DNA of 14,570 nt, taken from NCBI GenBank assembly GCA_002085035.1, contig MZGM01000089.1, positions 1-14,570 on the forward strand. Reading direction: 5' to 3'. Position numbers and translations under genes: made by a program. Below are positions 1-7,425 of this stretch, piece after piece (position 1 is the first letter of the stretch; every line of letters begins with the position of its first letter). The notes beneath the pieces are model-generated. The model saw nothing but the letters and a program-made list of their open reading frames with translations, was not told the DNA's origin and did not search any database. The DNA is from Candidatus Zhuqueibacterota bacterium 4484_219. Lineage in GTDB: Bacteria; Zhuqueibacterota; JdFR-76; 4484-219.

Positions 1-55
1 AAAATATAAAAATTTTCCCAACTAATTGCAACCAGTATTTGAAGGTTTTAGCAGC

Positions 56-86
56 AAAAAGCCCCTCTCTGTAGAGGGGCTTTTTT
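56..86 (-). terminator. Rho-independent terminator ending the fab/rnc/acyl-CoA dehydrogenase operon
   Basis: A perfect 8-bp GC-rich stem (61-68 pairing with 73-80, loop CTGT at 69-72) is flanked by an A run (56-60) and a T run (81-86). Read leftward the hairpin is followed directly by five U residues. It sits 45 nt past the acyl-CoA dehydrogenase stop, so it most likely ends the leftward operon. The symmetric flanks mean it could also stop a transcript arriving from the left side. The remaining bases 1-55 show no recognisable feature. Confidence 0.9.
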
Positions 87-130
87 AATAGTTGCGCCGG
101 CTAAGGGTAAAAAACCCATCCAGAATTTTT

Positions 131-1279
131 TCAAAATCCTCTCTTTATTAGATGTCGACCGATAACCAGACGTTGGATTTGGTTAGTGCCTTCATATATT
201 TGAGTAATTTTAGCATCGCGGAAGTATTTTTCGATGGGATAATCACGCATGTAGCCGTAGCCGCCGAATAGTTGTACTGCATCAGTAGTTACTTTCATGG
301 CAGTGTCGGAAGCGAATAATTTACACATGGCCGATTCACGGCTAATGTCTTTGGCTCCGCTATCGATCATTCGAGCAGTTTGGTAGACAAGGGCACGTGC
401 TGCTTCTACCTGAGTGGCCATGTCAGCTAACATGAATTGGATTGCCTCAAAAGAGGCGATTGTTTGCCCAAACTGCCTTCGCTGCTTGGTGTATTCCAGT
501 GCTAATTCCAAAGCACCCTGGGCAATTCCTACCGCCTGTGCAGCTACTCCTGGTCGGGTTCTGTCGAAGGTTTCCATAGCAATACGGAATCCTTGTCCTT
601 CCTTTCCTAATAAGTTTTCTTTGGGCACACGACAATCCTGAAAAAGTATTTCACTGGTAGCCGAGGCTCGGATACCCAGTTTGTCCTCAAGTTTGCCATA
701 GCTTAATCCCGGAAAGCCATCTTCAACAAGGAAGGCGGAGATACCACGTATGCCACGACTGGGATCGGTAGAAGCAAATACTGTGTACAATTTAGCTACA
801 CTACCGTTAGTAATAAAATGTTTCGTCCCATTAAGAATGTAGTAATCACCATCGCGGACAGCTCTGGTACGTACAGCTCCAGCATCCGAACCTGCCTCGG
901 GCTCAGTGAGGCAGTAGCCGGCAAGGTATTTACCCTCCGCAAGATCGGGCAAATAACGTTTCTTCTGCTCGTCATTACCAGCCATAAGAATCGGGTAGGC
1001 CCCTAAAGCAGTAGCAGCTACTGCCAGAGCAATTCCGCCACAGGCTCGAGAGAGTTCCTCTACTGTTATCACCAAATCCATCACGCCTCCCCCTAATCCA
1101 CCATATTCTTCGGGGATGTAAACACCGAAAAAACCAAGGTCTGCAAAAATTTTTACGATATCCCAAGGAAATTCGTGACTTTCATCGTATTTAGCAGCTA
1201 CCGGACGTACTTTTTCCTCTGCTACCTTATGTGCTAGTTCCTTTAGCATTTGTTGTTGCTCAGTCAAGAAATAATCCAT
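131..1279 (-). CDS. Acyl-CoA dehydrogenase (short/medium-chain type)
   Basis: FAD-dependent flavoprotein that oxidises an acyl-CoA to the trans-2-enoyl-CoA and passes electrons to ETF, in the cytoplasm. The sequence has the family order: alpha-helical N-domain, beta-domain with the CLTEPEAGSD flavin/substrate segment, and a C-terminal helical domain with R-RQFG and QLFGGYGY motifs. The usual catalytic glutamate is in QIYEGTNQIQRL (about residue 363). An in-frame ATG at 1291 abuts the rnc stop, but the ATG at 1279 is preceded by GGAGGA at ideal spacing and gives the common family start MDYFLTE, so I chose it (382 aa, usual length about 380). Last gene of the fab-rnc operon, followed by a terminator. 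It resembles butyryl/short-branched-chain dehydrogenases, but chain length cannot be read from sequence alone. An acyl-CoA dehydrogenase joined to a biosynthetic fab operon is an unusual neighbour. Confidence 0.93.
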   Translation of the reverse strand: MDYFLTEQQQMLKELAHKVAEEKVRPVAAKYDESHEFPWDIVKIFADLGFFGVYIPEEYGGLGGGVMDLVITVEELSRACGGIALAVAATALGAYPILMAGNDEQKKRYLPDLAEGKYLAGYCLTEPEAGSDAGAVRTRAVRDGDYYILNGTKHFITNGSVAKLYTVFASTDPSRGIRGISAFLVEDGFPGLSYGKLEDKLGIRASATSEILFQDCRVPKENLLGKEGQGFRIAMETFDRTRPGVAAQAVGIAQGALELALEYTKQRRQFGQTIASFEAIQFMLADMATQVEAARALVYQTARMIDSGAKDISRESAMCKLFASDTAMKVTTDAVQLFGGYGYMRDYPIEKYFRDAKITQIYEGTNQIQRLVIGRHLIKRGF

Positions 1280-1291
1280 ATTTTCCTCCAT

Positions 1292-2083
1292 TCACAGTTG
1301 GTTTAGCGTTTCTAAAGCTTCCTTTGCTGCGTTCTGTTCAGCTTGTTTTTTGCTTCTACCACTTCCCAGGCCTATTTTTTGTCCCTGGACACGTACTATT
1401 GCTTCAAAAACCTTTGCATGGTCTGGTCCCGTCTCCGTGCAGATTTCATATTCTGGAGTTCCCCAACCCTGGCTTTGTGAATATTCTAGAAGTTTACTTT
1501 TGTAATTCTTGGCTAATTCGCTTTTAACAAATTCATTTACGTGAGAGAGAAGTAATTTATTTATGACGCGACCTGCTTGCTGATATCCTCCATCAATATA
1601 AACGGCGCCTATCAAAGCTTCAACTGCATTGGAAATAATAGAATTGCGCTCTCGCCCCCCCGACTTTTCCTCACCCATCCCCAAGCGTATGTACTTGCCG
1701 ATTTCTAAACTTCGAGCAACCTTGGCAAGAATCTTACGACTAACTATTAATGATTTAATCTCTGTAAGTTCGCCCTCGTTCTTTTCTGGGAATGTGGCAA
1801 AAAGATAATTACTGACTACCAATCCGACAACAGAGTCTCCCAGAAATTCCAGTCGTTCATTAGTTATCGCTGAATCATGTTTAGGATCTGAGAGGCAAGA
1901 CCGGTGAGTTAGTGCTTCCAAAAGTAAATCCAGACTTTTGAATTGATATCCTAATTTTTGTTGTAGCTCAGAATATTTGGCAAACACTTCTCCTTTAACT
2001 TTTGTTGTCTTTGTGTCCAATCCTAACTTTCGAGCAATTTGTCGAATCCATTGAGAGAGCAAAATTTTAGTTTTCCTCCTCAT
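1292..2083 (-). CDS. rnc: Ribonuclease III
   Basis: Double-strand-specific endoribonuclease that processes rRNA precursors and structured mRNAs. 263 aa: RNase III domain about residues 36-185 with the signature NERLEFLGDSV (75-85, acidic ligands E76, E79, D83), then a double-stranded RNA-binding domain about 190-263 ending in the GSGRSKKQAEQNAAKEAL helix. At the position of E. coli Asp114 this protein has Asn153 (motif SNAVEALIG), while the partner Glu156 is kept. I recall this Asn in Bacteroidota-type enzymes, so it is probably a lineage trait and not a defect. A basic N-terminal extension of about 30 residues precedes the domain. The start overlaps the last 17 bp of fabF, which implies translational coupling; its Shine-Dalgarno (AAGGAAAT) is modest. 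The fabF-rnc order is common in many bacteria. Confidence 0.96.
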   Translation of the reverse strand: MRRKTKILLSQWIRQIARKLGLDTKTTKVKGEVFAKYSELQQKLGYQFKSLDLLLEALTHRSCLSDPKHDSAITNERLEFLGDSVVGLVVSNYLFATFPEKNEGELTEIKSLIVSRKILAKVARSLEIGKYIRLGMGEEKSGGRERNSIISNAVEALIGAVYIDGGYQQAGRVINKLLLSHVNEFVKSELAKNYKSKLLEYSQSQGWGTPEYEICTETGPDHAKVFEAIVRVQGQKIGLGSGRSKKQAEQNAAKEALETLNQL

Positions 2084-3314
2084 ATTTCCTTACCGCAATG
2101 CAGACGTTATGGCCCCCGAAACCGAAAGAATTGCTGATTGCCAAGTTGACCGTCTTTTTTACTGCCTGGTTGGGAACGTAGTTCAGATCGCAATCTGGAT
2201 CGGGATACTCATAGTTAATGGTAGGCGTTACGATATCATGTTTAACAGTCATAGCCGTAGCGACCAATTCCACTGCTCCAGCCGCTCCTAACATGTGTCC
2301 GATCATTGATTTGTTGGAACTGACCAGGACATCGGAAGCATGTTCAGCAAAAAGCCGCTTAATCGCCAATGATTCAGTCTTGTCATTTGCAGGAGTAGAG
2401 GTGCCGTGAGCATTAATGTAATCAACATCCTCTGGTTTGGCACCTGCGTCTTCAATTGCCAATTTCATCGCTCGGTAAGCGCCGTCACCATTAGAATCGG
2501 GAGCGGTAATGTGATAGGCATCAGCAGTGTAACCGACCCCAACTATCTCACAATAAATTTTAGCTCCCCGTGTTTTAGCATGTTCCAGGTCTTCCAGTAC
2601 TACAATGCCCCCGCCTTCGCTAAGAACGAAGCCATCACGTTGGGCATCAAAAGGACGACTGGCTTTCTCTGGAGCGTCATTACGCTCTGAGATAGCTTTC
2701 ATATTATTAAACCCGGCTAATCCCATCGGAGTAATAGGAGCTTCGCTTCCACCTGCGATCATAATATCTGTTTCGCCATACTGAATGCTACGAAAAGCAT
2801 TACCGATGGCATGAGCACTGGTAGCACAAGCGGAAGTGGTAGCGTAGTTTGGCCCTTTCAAACCGTAAATAATGGAAATATAGCCAGGCGCAATGTCCGA
2901 AATCATCATAGGAATAAAAAATGGACTGACCCGACTGGGGCCGCTCTTAAACAATTTTCCGTATTCCCGCTCGAAAGTAATCATTCCACCAATACCAGAG
3001 CCCACGATTACCCCTATGCGGTTAGTGTCCTCCTTAGAGAAATCTAATCCAGAGTCTTCAATAGCTAATTTGGCCGCAGCGACGGCATAATGGGTAAACA
3101 GGCACATACGCCGCGAATCTTTACGATCGATGTAGTTTAATGGGTCGAAATTTTTTACCTGAGCCGCAAATTTTGTAATATGGTTAGTAGTATCGAACCG
3201 AGTAATTGGAGCTACCCCATTTGTACCCTGAATTAAAGATTGCCAAAATTCCTCTACCGTTAAACCGATTGGCGTTATAACTCCCATACCTGTTACCACA
3301 ACCCGTCTTTTCAT
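2067..3314 (-). CDS. fabF: 3-oxoacyl-[acyl-carrier-protein] synthase II
   Basis: Condensing enzyme (KAS II) that elongates acyl-ACP with malonyl-ACP in type II fatty-acid synthesis. Thiolase-fold protein of 415 aa when started at the ATG at 3314, which has a GAGGT Shine-Dalgarno 5-6 nt upstream and gives MKRRVVVTGMG, the normal family start; a further in-frame ATG at 3338 would add eight residues. With this start the catalytic triad falls at Cys163 (TSACATSAHA), His303 (NAHGTSTP) and His340 (SMIGHMLGAAGA), the same numbers as E. coli FabF. The GFGGHN segment near the C-terminus is also present. Unlike most operons, fabF is parted from acpP by a hairpin terminator and a MITE-like element, so it may need its own promoter, which I could not identify. 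It overlaps rnc by 17 bp. Confidence 0.97.
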   Translation of the reverse strand: MKRRVVVTGMGVITPIGLTVEEFWQSLIQGTNGVAPITRFDTTNHITKFAAQVKNFDPLNYIDRKDSRRMCLFTHYAVAAAKLAIEDSGLDFSKEDTNRIGVIVGSGIGGMITFEREYGKLFKSGPSRVSPFFIPMMISDIAPGYISIIYGLKGPNYATTSACATSAHAIGNAFRSIQYGETDIMIAGGSEAPITPMGLAGFNNMKAISERNDAPEKASRPFDAQRDGFVLSEGGGIVVLEDLEHAKTRGAKIYCEIVGVGYTADAYHITAPDSNGDGAYRAMKLAIEDAGAKPEDVDYINAHGTSTPANDKTESLAIKRLFAEHASDVLVSSNKSMIGHMLGAAGAVELVATAMTVKHDIVTPTINYEYPDPDCDLNYVPNQAVKKTVNLAISNSFGFGGHNVCIAVRKYEEEN

Positions 3315-3377
3315 AGCTACCTCATTACTTAGTTCCAACTTATTAACTCAACTCTAAAGGGGATCTGTTCCGTTTTG

Positions 3378-3494
3378 GGGCTGTATCAAAAGTGTCTAAA
3401 CAAAATGATGATACGCCATATGTTCACATAAATACCTTTTTTATCACATCATGTTGTGGTGACGTATTGTCAGAATGGACTTTTGATACAGCCC
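3378..3494. mobile_element. 117-bp MITE-like element between fabF and acpP
   Basis: The ends are perfect 16-bp inverted repeats: GGGCTGTATCAAAAGT at 3378-3393 and its exact reverse complement at 3479-3494. The interior continues as an imperfect palindrome (ATACGcCA on the left against ATACGtCA on the reversed right side), so the whole could fold into a long hairpin. There is no open reading frame. Short non-coding DNA bounded by perfect terminal repeats is the form of a miniature inverted-repeat transposable element. The GGGCTGT-TCAAAAG type of end recalls several DDE insertion-sequence families, but I cannot assign one. No clear target-site duplication is seen at the flanks (TTTTG left, TTAAA right). 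The alternative is a local regulatory cruciform. Confidence 0.72.
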
Positions 3495-3518
3495 TTAAAA
3501 AATAACCTTTGTCAGAAT

Positions 3519-3556
3519 AAAAAACAGTAAGATCGGTGGGAAATGTCCCACCGATC
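3519..3556 (-). terminator. Probable intrinsic terminator downstream of acpP
   Basis: A perfect 11-bp stem (3531-3541 with 3546-3556, loop AATG at 3542-3545) is followed leftward by TTACTG and then six T residues (3524-3519). The T run begins about six nt after the stem, which is looser than ideal. Its place, about 145 nt past the acpP stop and before the MITE-like element and fabF, suggests that transcription from the upstream operon is at least partly ended here. Confidence 0.6.
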
Positions 3557-3701
3557 GCTTAGATAAGAATATCTAATAATTTGTACCAGTTTAGCCATTG
3601 GGAGTGAACCAGAAGCATTTCCTCCTTCGCGTTCAGAATGAGATAATGTTAGGGACCTTTGGCCAAACAATTATTAATAATTTGCCCCCTTACAGAGGTT
3701 A
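3557..3701. other. Non-coding spacer between acpP and its terminator
   Basis: Together with the terminator, the MITE-like element and the fabF leader this makes a gap of about 390 bases between acpP and the fabF start. In this part I see no gene, no RNA fold I recognise and no convincing promoter. There is only a short TTGGCCAA palindrome near 3660. Confidence 0.5.
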
Positions 3702-3944
3702 TTAGTTCTTTTCTTCTAACTTTTTGTGGAGATATTCAACAGCTTTGCCAACAGTGGTCAGCTGTTCGGCGTCTTCGTCGGGGATTTCGATGCCAAATTC
3801 CTCTTCGAAAGCCATAACCAGTTCCACAGTATCGAGTGAGTCGGCGCCCAGATCCTCAATAAAACTGGCATCTTCGGTAACCTGATTCGGATCGACACCC
3901 AACTGTTCCACGATAATCTCCTTTACTCGTGCATCAACTGCCAT
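3702..3944 (-). CDS. acpP: Acyl carrier protein
   Basis: Small acidic carrier (80 aa) that holds growing fatty-acyl chains as thioesters on a 4'-phosphopantetheine arm. The attachment serine is Ser36 in the GADSLDTVELVM motif at the start of helix II, followed by the acidic recognition helix AFEEEFGIEIPDEDAE. Length and residue position match E. coli AcpP. The ATG has a very strong Shine-Dalgarno (AGGAGGTG, 8 nt away), as expected for a highly made protein. It lies 114 bp downstream of fabG; downstream is a probable terminator, not the usual direct link to fabF. Confidence 0.98.
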   Translation of the reverse strand: MAVDARVKEIIVEQLGVDPNQVTEDASFIEDLGADSLDTVELVMAFEEEFGIEIPDEDAEQLTTVGKAVEYLHKKLEEKN

Positions 3945-4058
3945 ACCTTTTTCACCTCCTCTTTTGTAGCTTTAAGTTTTTACAGTTATTTCTAATTTAA
4001 TTTTCGAAAGTATTCTTTAGCCCTGGGAAGCGAGAAATTCACTTGTGGTGAACCTTTT

Positions 4059-4799
4059 CTACATTAGCATGCCGCCATCCACTTGAATTACCTGGCCAGT
4101 AATGTAGTCGGCCTCGCTGGAGGCCAGAAAAGCTACTACATTGGCTACATCCTCTGGCTGTCCGGGACGGGCAAGTGGAATTACCTTAAGGAAGTTCTCT
4201 TTCACGGTCTCCGATAATTTTTGCGTCATCTCGGTTTCGATGTATCCTGGAGCCACAGCGTTCACGGTGATACCGCGGGAAGCCAACTCCTTTGCCACAG
4301 ATTTTGTGAACCCGATTATTCCAGCCTTGGAGGCAGCGTAGTTTGCCTGGCCAGCGTTGCCCATTAGTCCTACTACTGAGGCGATGTTAATTATTTTACC
4401 AAAGCGTTGCTTCACCATCACCTTAGCAACGGCCTGAGTGCATTGGAACGTTCCTTTTAAATTTACCCGCAGAACCGCATCCCAGTCCTCCTCTCGCATC
4501 CGCAGCAGCAAAGTATCGCGGGTAATACCAGCGTTGTTCACCAAAACATCAATTTTGCCGAACTCAGCTATTGTTTGTTTTACTAATGTGTTTACCTCGT
4601 CAGCATTGCTTACATCGGCTTTGATTACCAAATATCGCGATCCTAACTTTTCAATCTCTGAGGTTACACTTTCAGTAGCATTTAAAACTACATCAGTTAT
4701 TACTACATTAGCACCTTCTTTAGCTAACTTCAGCGCAATTGTGCTTCCTATGCCTCTGGCCGATCCGGTGACAATTGCTACTTTGTCTTTGAAACGCAA
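4059..4799 (-). CDS. fabG: 3-oxoacyl-[acyl-carrier-protein] reductase
   Basis: NADPH-dependent ketoreductase that reduces 3-oxoacyl-ACP to 3-hydroxyacyl-ACP, the first reduction of each elongation cycle. Short-chain dehydrogenase/reductase fold, 246 aa: glycine-rich nucleotide loop TGSARGIG (11-18), NNAG (88-91), and the catalytic set Asn113, Ser141, Tyr154 and Lys158 (NYAASKAG). The C-terminal GQVIQVDGGMLM is typical of FabG. The start codon is TTG, supported by a GGAGG Shine-Dalgarno five nt upstream and by the family-typical N-terminus (FKDKVAIVTG). It is preceded by the broken fabD and followed by acpP, the classical order. Confidence 0.97.
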   Translation of the reverse strand: MRFKDKVAIVTGSARGIGSTIALKLAKEGANVVITDVVLNATESVTSEIEKLGSRYLVIKADVSNADEVNTLVKQTIAEFGKIDVLVNNAGITRDTLLLRMREEDWDAVLRVNLKGTFQCTQAVAKVMVKQRFGKIINIASVVGLMGNAGQANYAASKAGIIGFTKSVAKELASRGITVNAVAPGYIETEMTQKLSETVKENFLKVIPLARPGQPEDVANVVAFLASSEADYITGQVIQVDGGMLM

Positions 4800-4856
4800 A
4801 ATAACCTCCTGAATGTTTTATAGAACCTACTTCTTTCCCAGAAATGTGAACACAAA

Positions 4857-5374
4857 TCAGTTGTGGATATTTTCAATTTCCTCTACAGTTCCCACTGTTT
4901 CACAAACGGCCTGACGATCAATACGCCTGAGCAAGCCACAAAGAACTTTTCCTGGACTACCAATTCTACCACTCGTTTAGCCCCTTTGGTTTTAGCCAAT
5001 TCCATCGCTTTGTGTACCCCCGTAATAGATCCAGAAATAACCACTTGCTCAGGTGAATTAAAATTGGCGGGCACTACTACTCCAGCATCCTCGGCTTCTC
5101 GACAGATTGCTGTTACTTGTTCAGTTTTCAAACCCAGGATTGCTGCCATGGTGCCGGGATTGCGGTTGCCAGCTTGCTGCATTAATTCTCCCCTCAGCTT
5201 CACTAACTGCAAGCCATCCTCAAAACTAATGGCTTGCGCTCCTACTAAGGCAGAGTATTCGCCCAGACTGTGTCCTGCAACTATTGCCGGACGAACGCCG
5301 CGCTCTGCTAATAAATGAGCTACAATTACACTGTGCACAAAAATAGCGGGTTGATTAGCGCTAATTTCATTGTT
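4857..5374 (-). pseudogene. fabD: Remnant of malonyl-CoA:ACP transacylase, with N-terminal and internal deletions
   Basis: FabD moves malonyl from CoA to ACP and is normally about 310 aa. Here the homologous part begins only at QPAIFVHSV (about residue 60-65 of the family), directly after fabH, with no ATG, no Shine-Dalgarno and no GQGSQ oxyanion-loop segment. The middle is well kept: nucleophile motif AGHSLGEYSAL, the substrate-binding Arg in KLRGELMQQ, and NFNSPEQVVISG. After AKRVVELVV the frame matches nothing in FabD and ends at 4883. In a second frame the sequence at once resumes as PGKVLCGLLRRIDR, the normal FabD C-terminus, which stops at 4857-4859. About 85 residues containing the catalytic His region (SxxFHSPLM type) and the NPVxW segment are missing. 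Whatever could be translated would be inactive. It may be real decay or an assembly error. Confidence 0.85.
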
Positions 5375-5408
5375 TACGCTGCCATTTCTGTTAGAATGAA
5401 TTCAGAAG

Positions 5409-6395
5409 TTACATGCGAACTAAACTGGATGCCCAGGTGAACCCGGCCCCAAAAGCGACCATTAGAACCAAATCCCCTGATTTGATTCGACCACTTTTAC
5501 GTGCTTCATTTAAGGCAATTGGAATAGAGGCCGCCGAGGTGTTGCCGTATTTATCTAAATTAATAAAGACCTTTTCGTCGGGTACATTTAAACGTTTGGC
5601 AATTGCCTGAATGATGCGGATATTAGCTTGGTGTGAAATAAATAAAGCCAGGTCATCGCCGGTAAAGCCATTTTGACTCATGATTGTGGTTGCTGCATCC
5701 CCCATGCAGCTTACCGCATAGCGAAAAACCTCTCGTCCTTCCATTTGCAGGTAAAAAGATTTGGGGTCTTCGGCAGCCTTAGAAGGTGGAAGCAAAGAGC
5801 CGCCGCCTGGCATATTGAGAAGATGAGCAAGGCTACCATCACTTTTAATGTAATTGCCGACAATACCGCGCTTGCCATCGGAGGGTTGCACTACAGCAGC
5901 ACCCGCACCATCGCCAAAGAGCACACAAGTAGCACGGTCATTCCAATCAGTGATACGACTGAGGATTTCACCTCCCAGCACTAAGATATTGTGATACTTA
6001 CCGGTGGCAATTAAATTGTCCGCCAAATCGAGGCCATACAGAAAGCCACAGCAAGCCGCGCTGACGTCGAAAGCGGCTGCATTGTTGGCGCCAATTTTAT
6101 TTTGAACAAAACAAGCAGCCGAGGGGAAATACATGTCAGGCGTGATCGTACCAAAAATAATCAGATCTAACTCTTCGGCAGCAAGGTTTGCCTCGGCCAG
6201 TGCTTCCTGAGCAGCCCGGGCCCCTAAATCAGAAGTAGCGATTCCATCTTCAGCAATGTGTCTTTCCCGAATACCAGTACGAGTGCGAATCCACTCATCG
6301 GAAGTATCTACCATTTTAGCTAAGTCATCATTGGTAAGAACCTTTTCTGGTACAGCCGATCCTGTTCCTGTAATCATAGAAGAGTACTGTTCCAA
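5409..6395 (-). CDS. fabH: 3-oxoacyl-[acyl-carrier-protein] synthase III
   Basis: KAS III, which starts fatty-acid synthesis by condensing an acyl-CoA primer (often acetyl- or branched-chain) with malonyl-ACP. 328 aa, normal for the family. The thiolase-fold catalytic triad is Cys115 (DVSAACCGFLYGL), His255 (SHQANIRI) and Asn285 (YGNTSAAS). The residue after the catalytic Cys is a second Cys where Ala is usual. The early signature SDEWIRTRTGIRER is present. The start is TTG with an AGGAGG Shine-Dalgarno six nt upstream, lying in the last codons of plsX; the next ATG (6377) has no such site. It begins two nt after the plsX stop. Downstream the fabD remnant follows after only a few dozen bases, so the deletion that removed the fabD start ends very close to the fabH stop. 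Confidence 0.97.
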   Translation of the reverse strand: MEQYSSMITGTGSAVPEKVLTNDDLAKMVDTSDEWIRTRTGIRERHIAEDGIATSDLGARAAQEALAEANLAAEELDLIIFGTITPDMYFPSAACFVQNKIGANNAAAFDVSAACCGFLYGLDLADNLIATGKYHNILVLGGEILSRITDWNDRATCVLFGDGAGAAVVQPSDGKRGIVGNYIKSDGSLAHLLNMPGGGSLLPPSKAAEDPKSFYLQMEGREVFRYAVSCMGDAATTIMSQNGFTGDDLALFISHQANIRIIQAIAKRLNVPDEKVFINLDKYGNTSAASIPIALNEARKSGRIKSGDLVLMVAFGAGFTWASSLVRM

Positions 6396-6397
6396 AT

Positions 6398-7402
6398 CTA
6401 TCCTCCTAACTCTTTAGCAATTTGTGCTTCAATTAACCCATTGACATTTTCAGTGATCATTTTTTGCGCTTCACGGATGGCATTACGGATGGCTTTGGGA
6501 GTAGAGCTACCATGGCACTTAATACTCACCCCTTTAATCCCTAAAAGCGGTACCCCACCGTATTCTTGATAATCCATCAATTTGCGCAGTTTGCGAAAAG
6601 TGGGTTTTAGTAGGTAAGCGCCAATATTACCAAGAATATTGCCCCCAACTTTTCTTCGGATTGTGCTGGTTAACATTCCTACCATACTTTCAGTAAACTT
6701 GAGTACCACGTTGCCGACAAACCCGTCACAAACTATTACCTCGGCTTTACCCTTTAGGATATCGCGACCTTCGACATTACCAATGAAATTGAGGTGGCTA
6801 TTCTTGAATAACTGATGAGCTTCGCGAATAAGTTTGCTACCTTTATTCTCTTCTTCTCCGATGCTCAACAATCCCACTGTAGGATTTTGGGTGTCGAAAA
6901 CATGAGCAACGTATACTGATCCCATAATCCCGAATTGTAATAGATTGAATGGCTTGCAATCAGCGTTAGCGCCGACATCAATGATAATGGATACTCCTCT
7001 CTCCGTAGGGATAAATGATCCTAACGCTGGACGATGCACCCCTGGGATACGTCCTAATTCAAACAGCGCTGCGGTCATGAATGCTCCCGTATTGCCAGCA
7101 CTTACCACTGCATCCACCTTTCCCTCTTTATGCAATCGAACAGCTATTCCAATAGAAGAGTCTTTTTTTTCCTTAAGTGCCGCGGTGGGGGGGTCATTCA
7201 TCTCAATCTTTTGAGAAGTGTGGTGTACGCTGATCTGGAGATTGTCGAGTGGATATTTAGATAATTCCTCTTGAATTTTTCGTTTATCACCCACCAAAAC
7301 AATTTCATAGTGCCCTTTAGAAACCCGCGCTGCCTGTACTGCTCCTTCAACAATAGCCCCAGGGGCAAAATCACCACCCATAGCATCTACTGCAATTCGC
7401 AT
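6398..7402 (-). CDS. plsX: Phosphate acyltransferase
   Basis: PlsX converts acyl-ACP and phosphate to acyl-phosphate, the acyl donor for the PlsY glycerol-3-phosphate acyltransferase, so it links fatty-acid and phospholipid synthesis at the inner face of the membrane. 334 aa, normal length. Conserved motifs in order are VDAMGGD (5-11), SAGNTGA (101-107), IDVGAN (141-146), NVEGRDI, CDGFVGNVVLK and CHGSS near the C-terminus. ATG start with a GAGGTT ribosome site. It follows rpmF by 23 bp and is almost fused to fabH, whose ribosome-binding site lies in its last codons, so the two are likely translationally coupled. Confidence 0.98.
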   Translation of the reverse strand: MRIAVDAMGGDFAPGAIVEGAVQAARVSKGHYEIVLVGDKRKIQEELSKYPLDNLQISVHHTSQKIEMNDPPTAALKEKKDSSIGIAVRLHKEGKVDAVVSAGNTGAFMTAALFELGRIPGVHRPALGSFIPTERGVSIIIDVGANADCKPFNLLQFGIMGSVYVAHVFDTQNPTVGLLSIGEEENKGSKLIREAHQLFKNSHLNFIGNVEGRDILKGKAEVIVCDGFVGNVVLKFTESMVGMLTSTIRRKVGGNILGNIGAYLLKPTFRKLRKLMDYQEYGGVPLLGIKGVSIKCHGSSTPKAIRNAIREAQKMITENVNGLIEAQIAKELGG

Positions 7403-7425
7403 TTAGCACAACCTCAGAAAAAACT

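Noticed and set aside
1280..1291. ATG at 1291 as the acyl-CoA dehydrogenase start
   Set aside because: The GGAGGA ribosome site lies just after this codon and is ideally spaced for the ATG at 1279, which also gives the family-typical N-terminus.
3501..3697. AATAACCT / AGGTTATT inverted pair about 190 bp apart around the acpP terminator region as ends of another mobile element
   Set aside because: Only eight AT-rich bases match and the flanks show no target duplication, so chance is more likely.
4038..4052. Small hairpin (TTCAC/GTGAA) after the fabG stop as a terminator
   Set aside because: Only five base pairs, a mixed stem and no proper T run; acpP is expected to be co-transcribed.
4863..5318. 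A 151-codon plus-strand open frame opposite fabD
   Set aside because: It is the complement of the conserved FabD core, has no ribosome site and no recognisable protein features.
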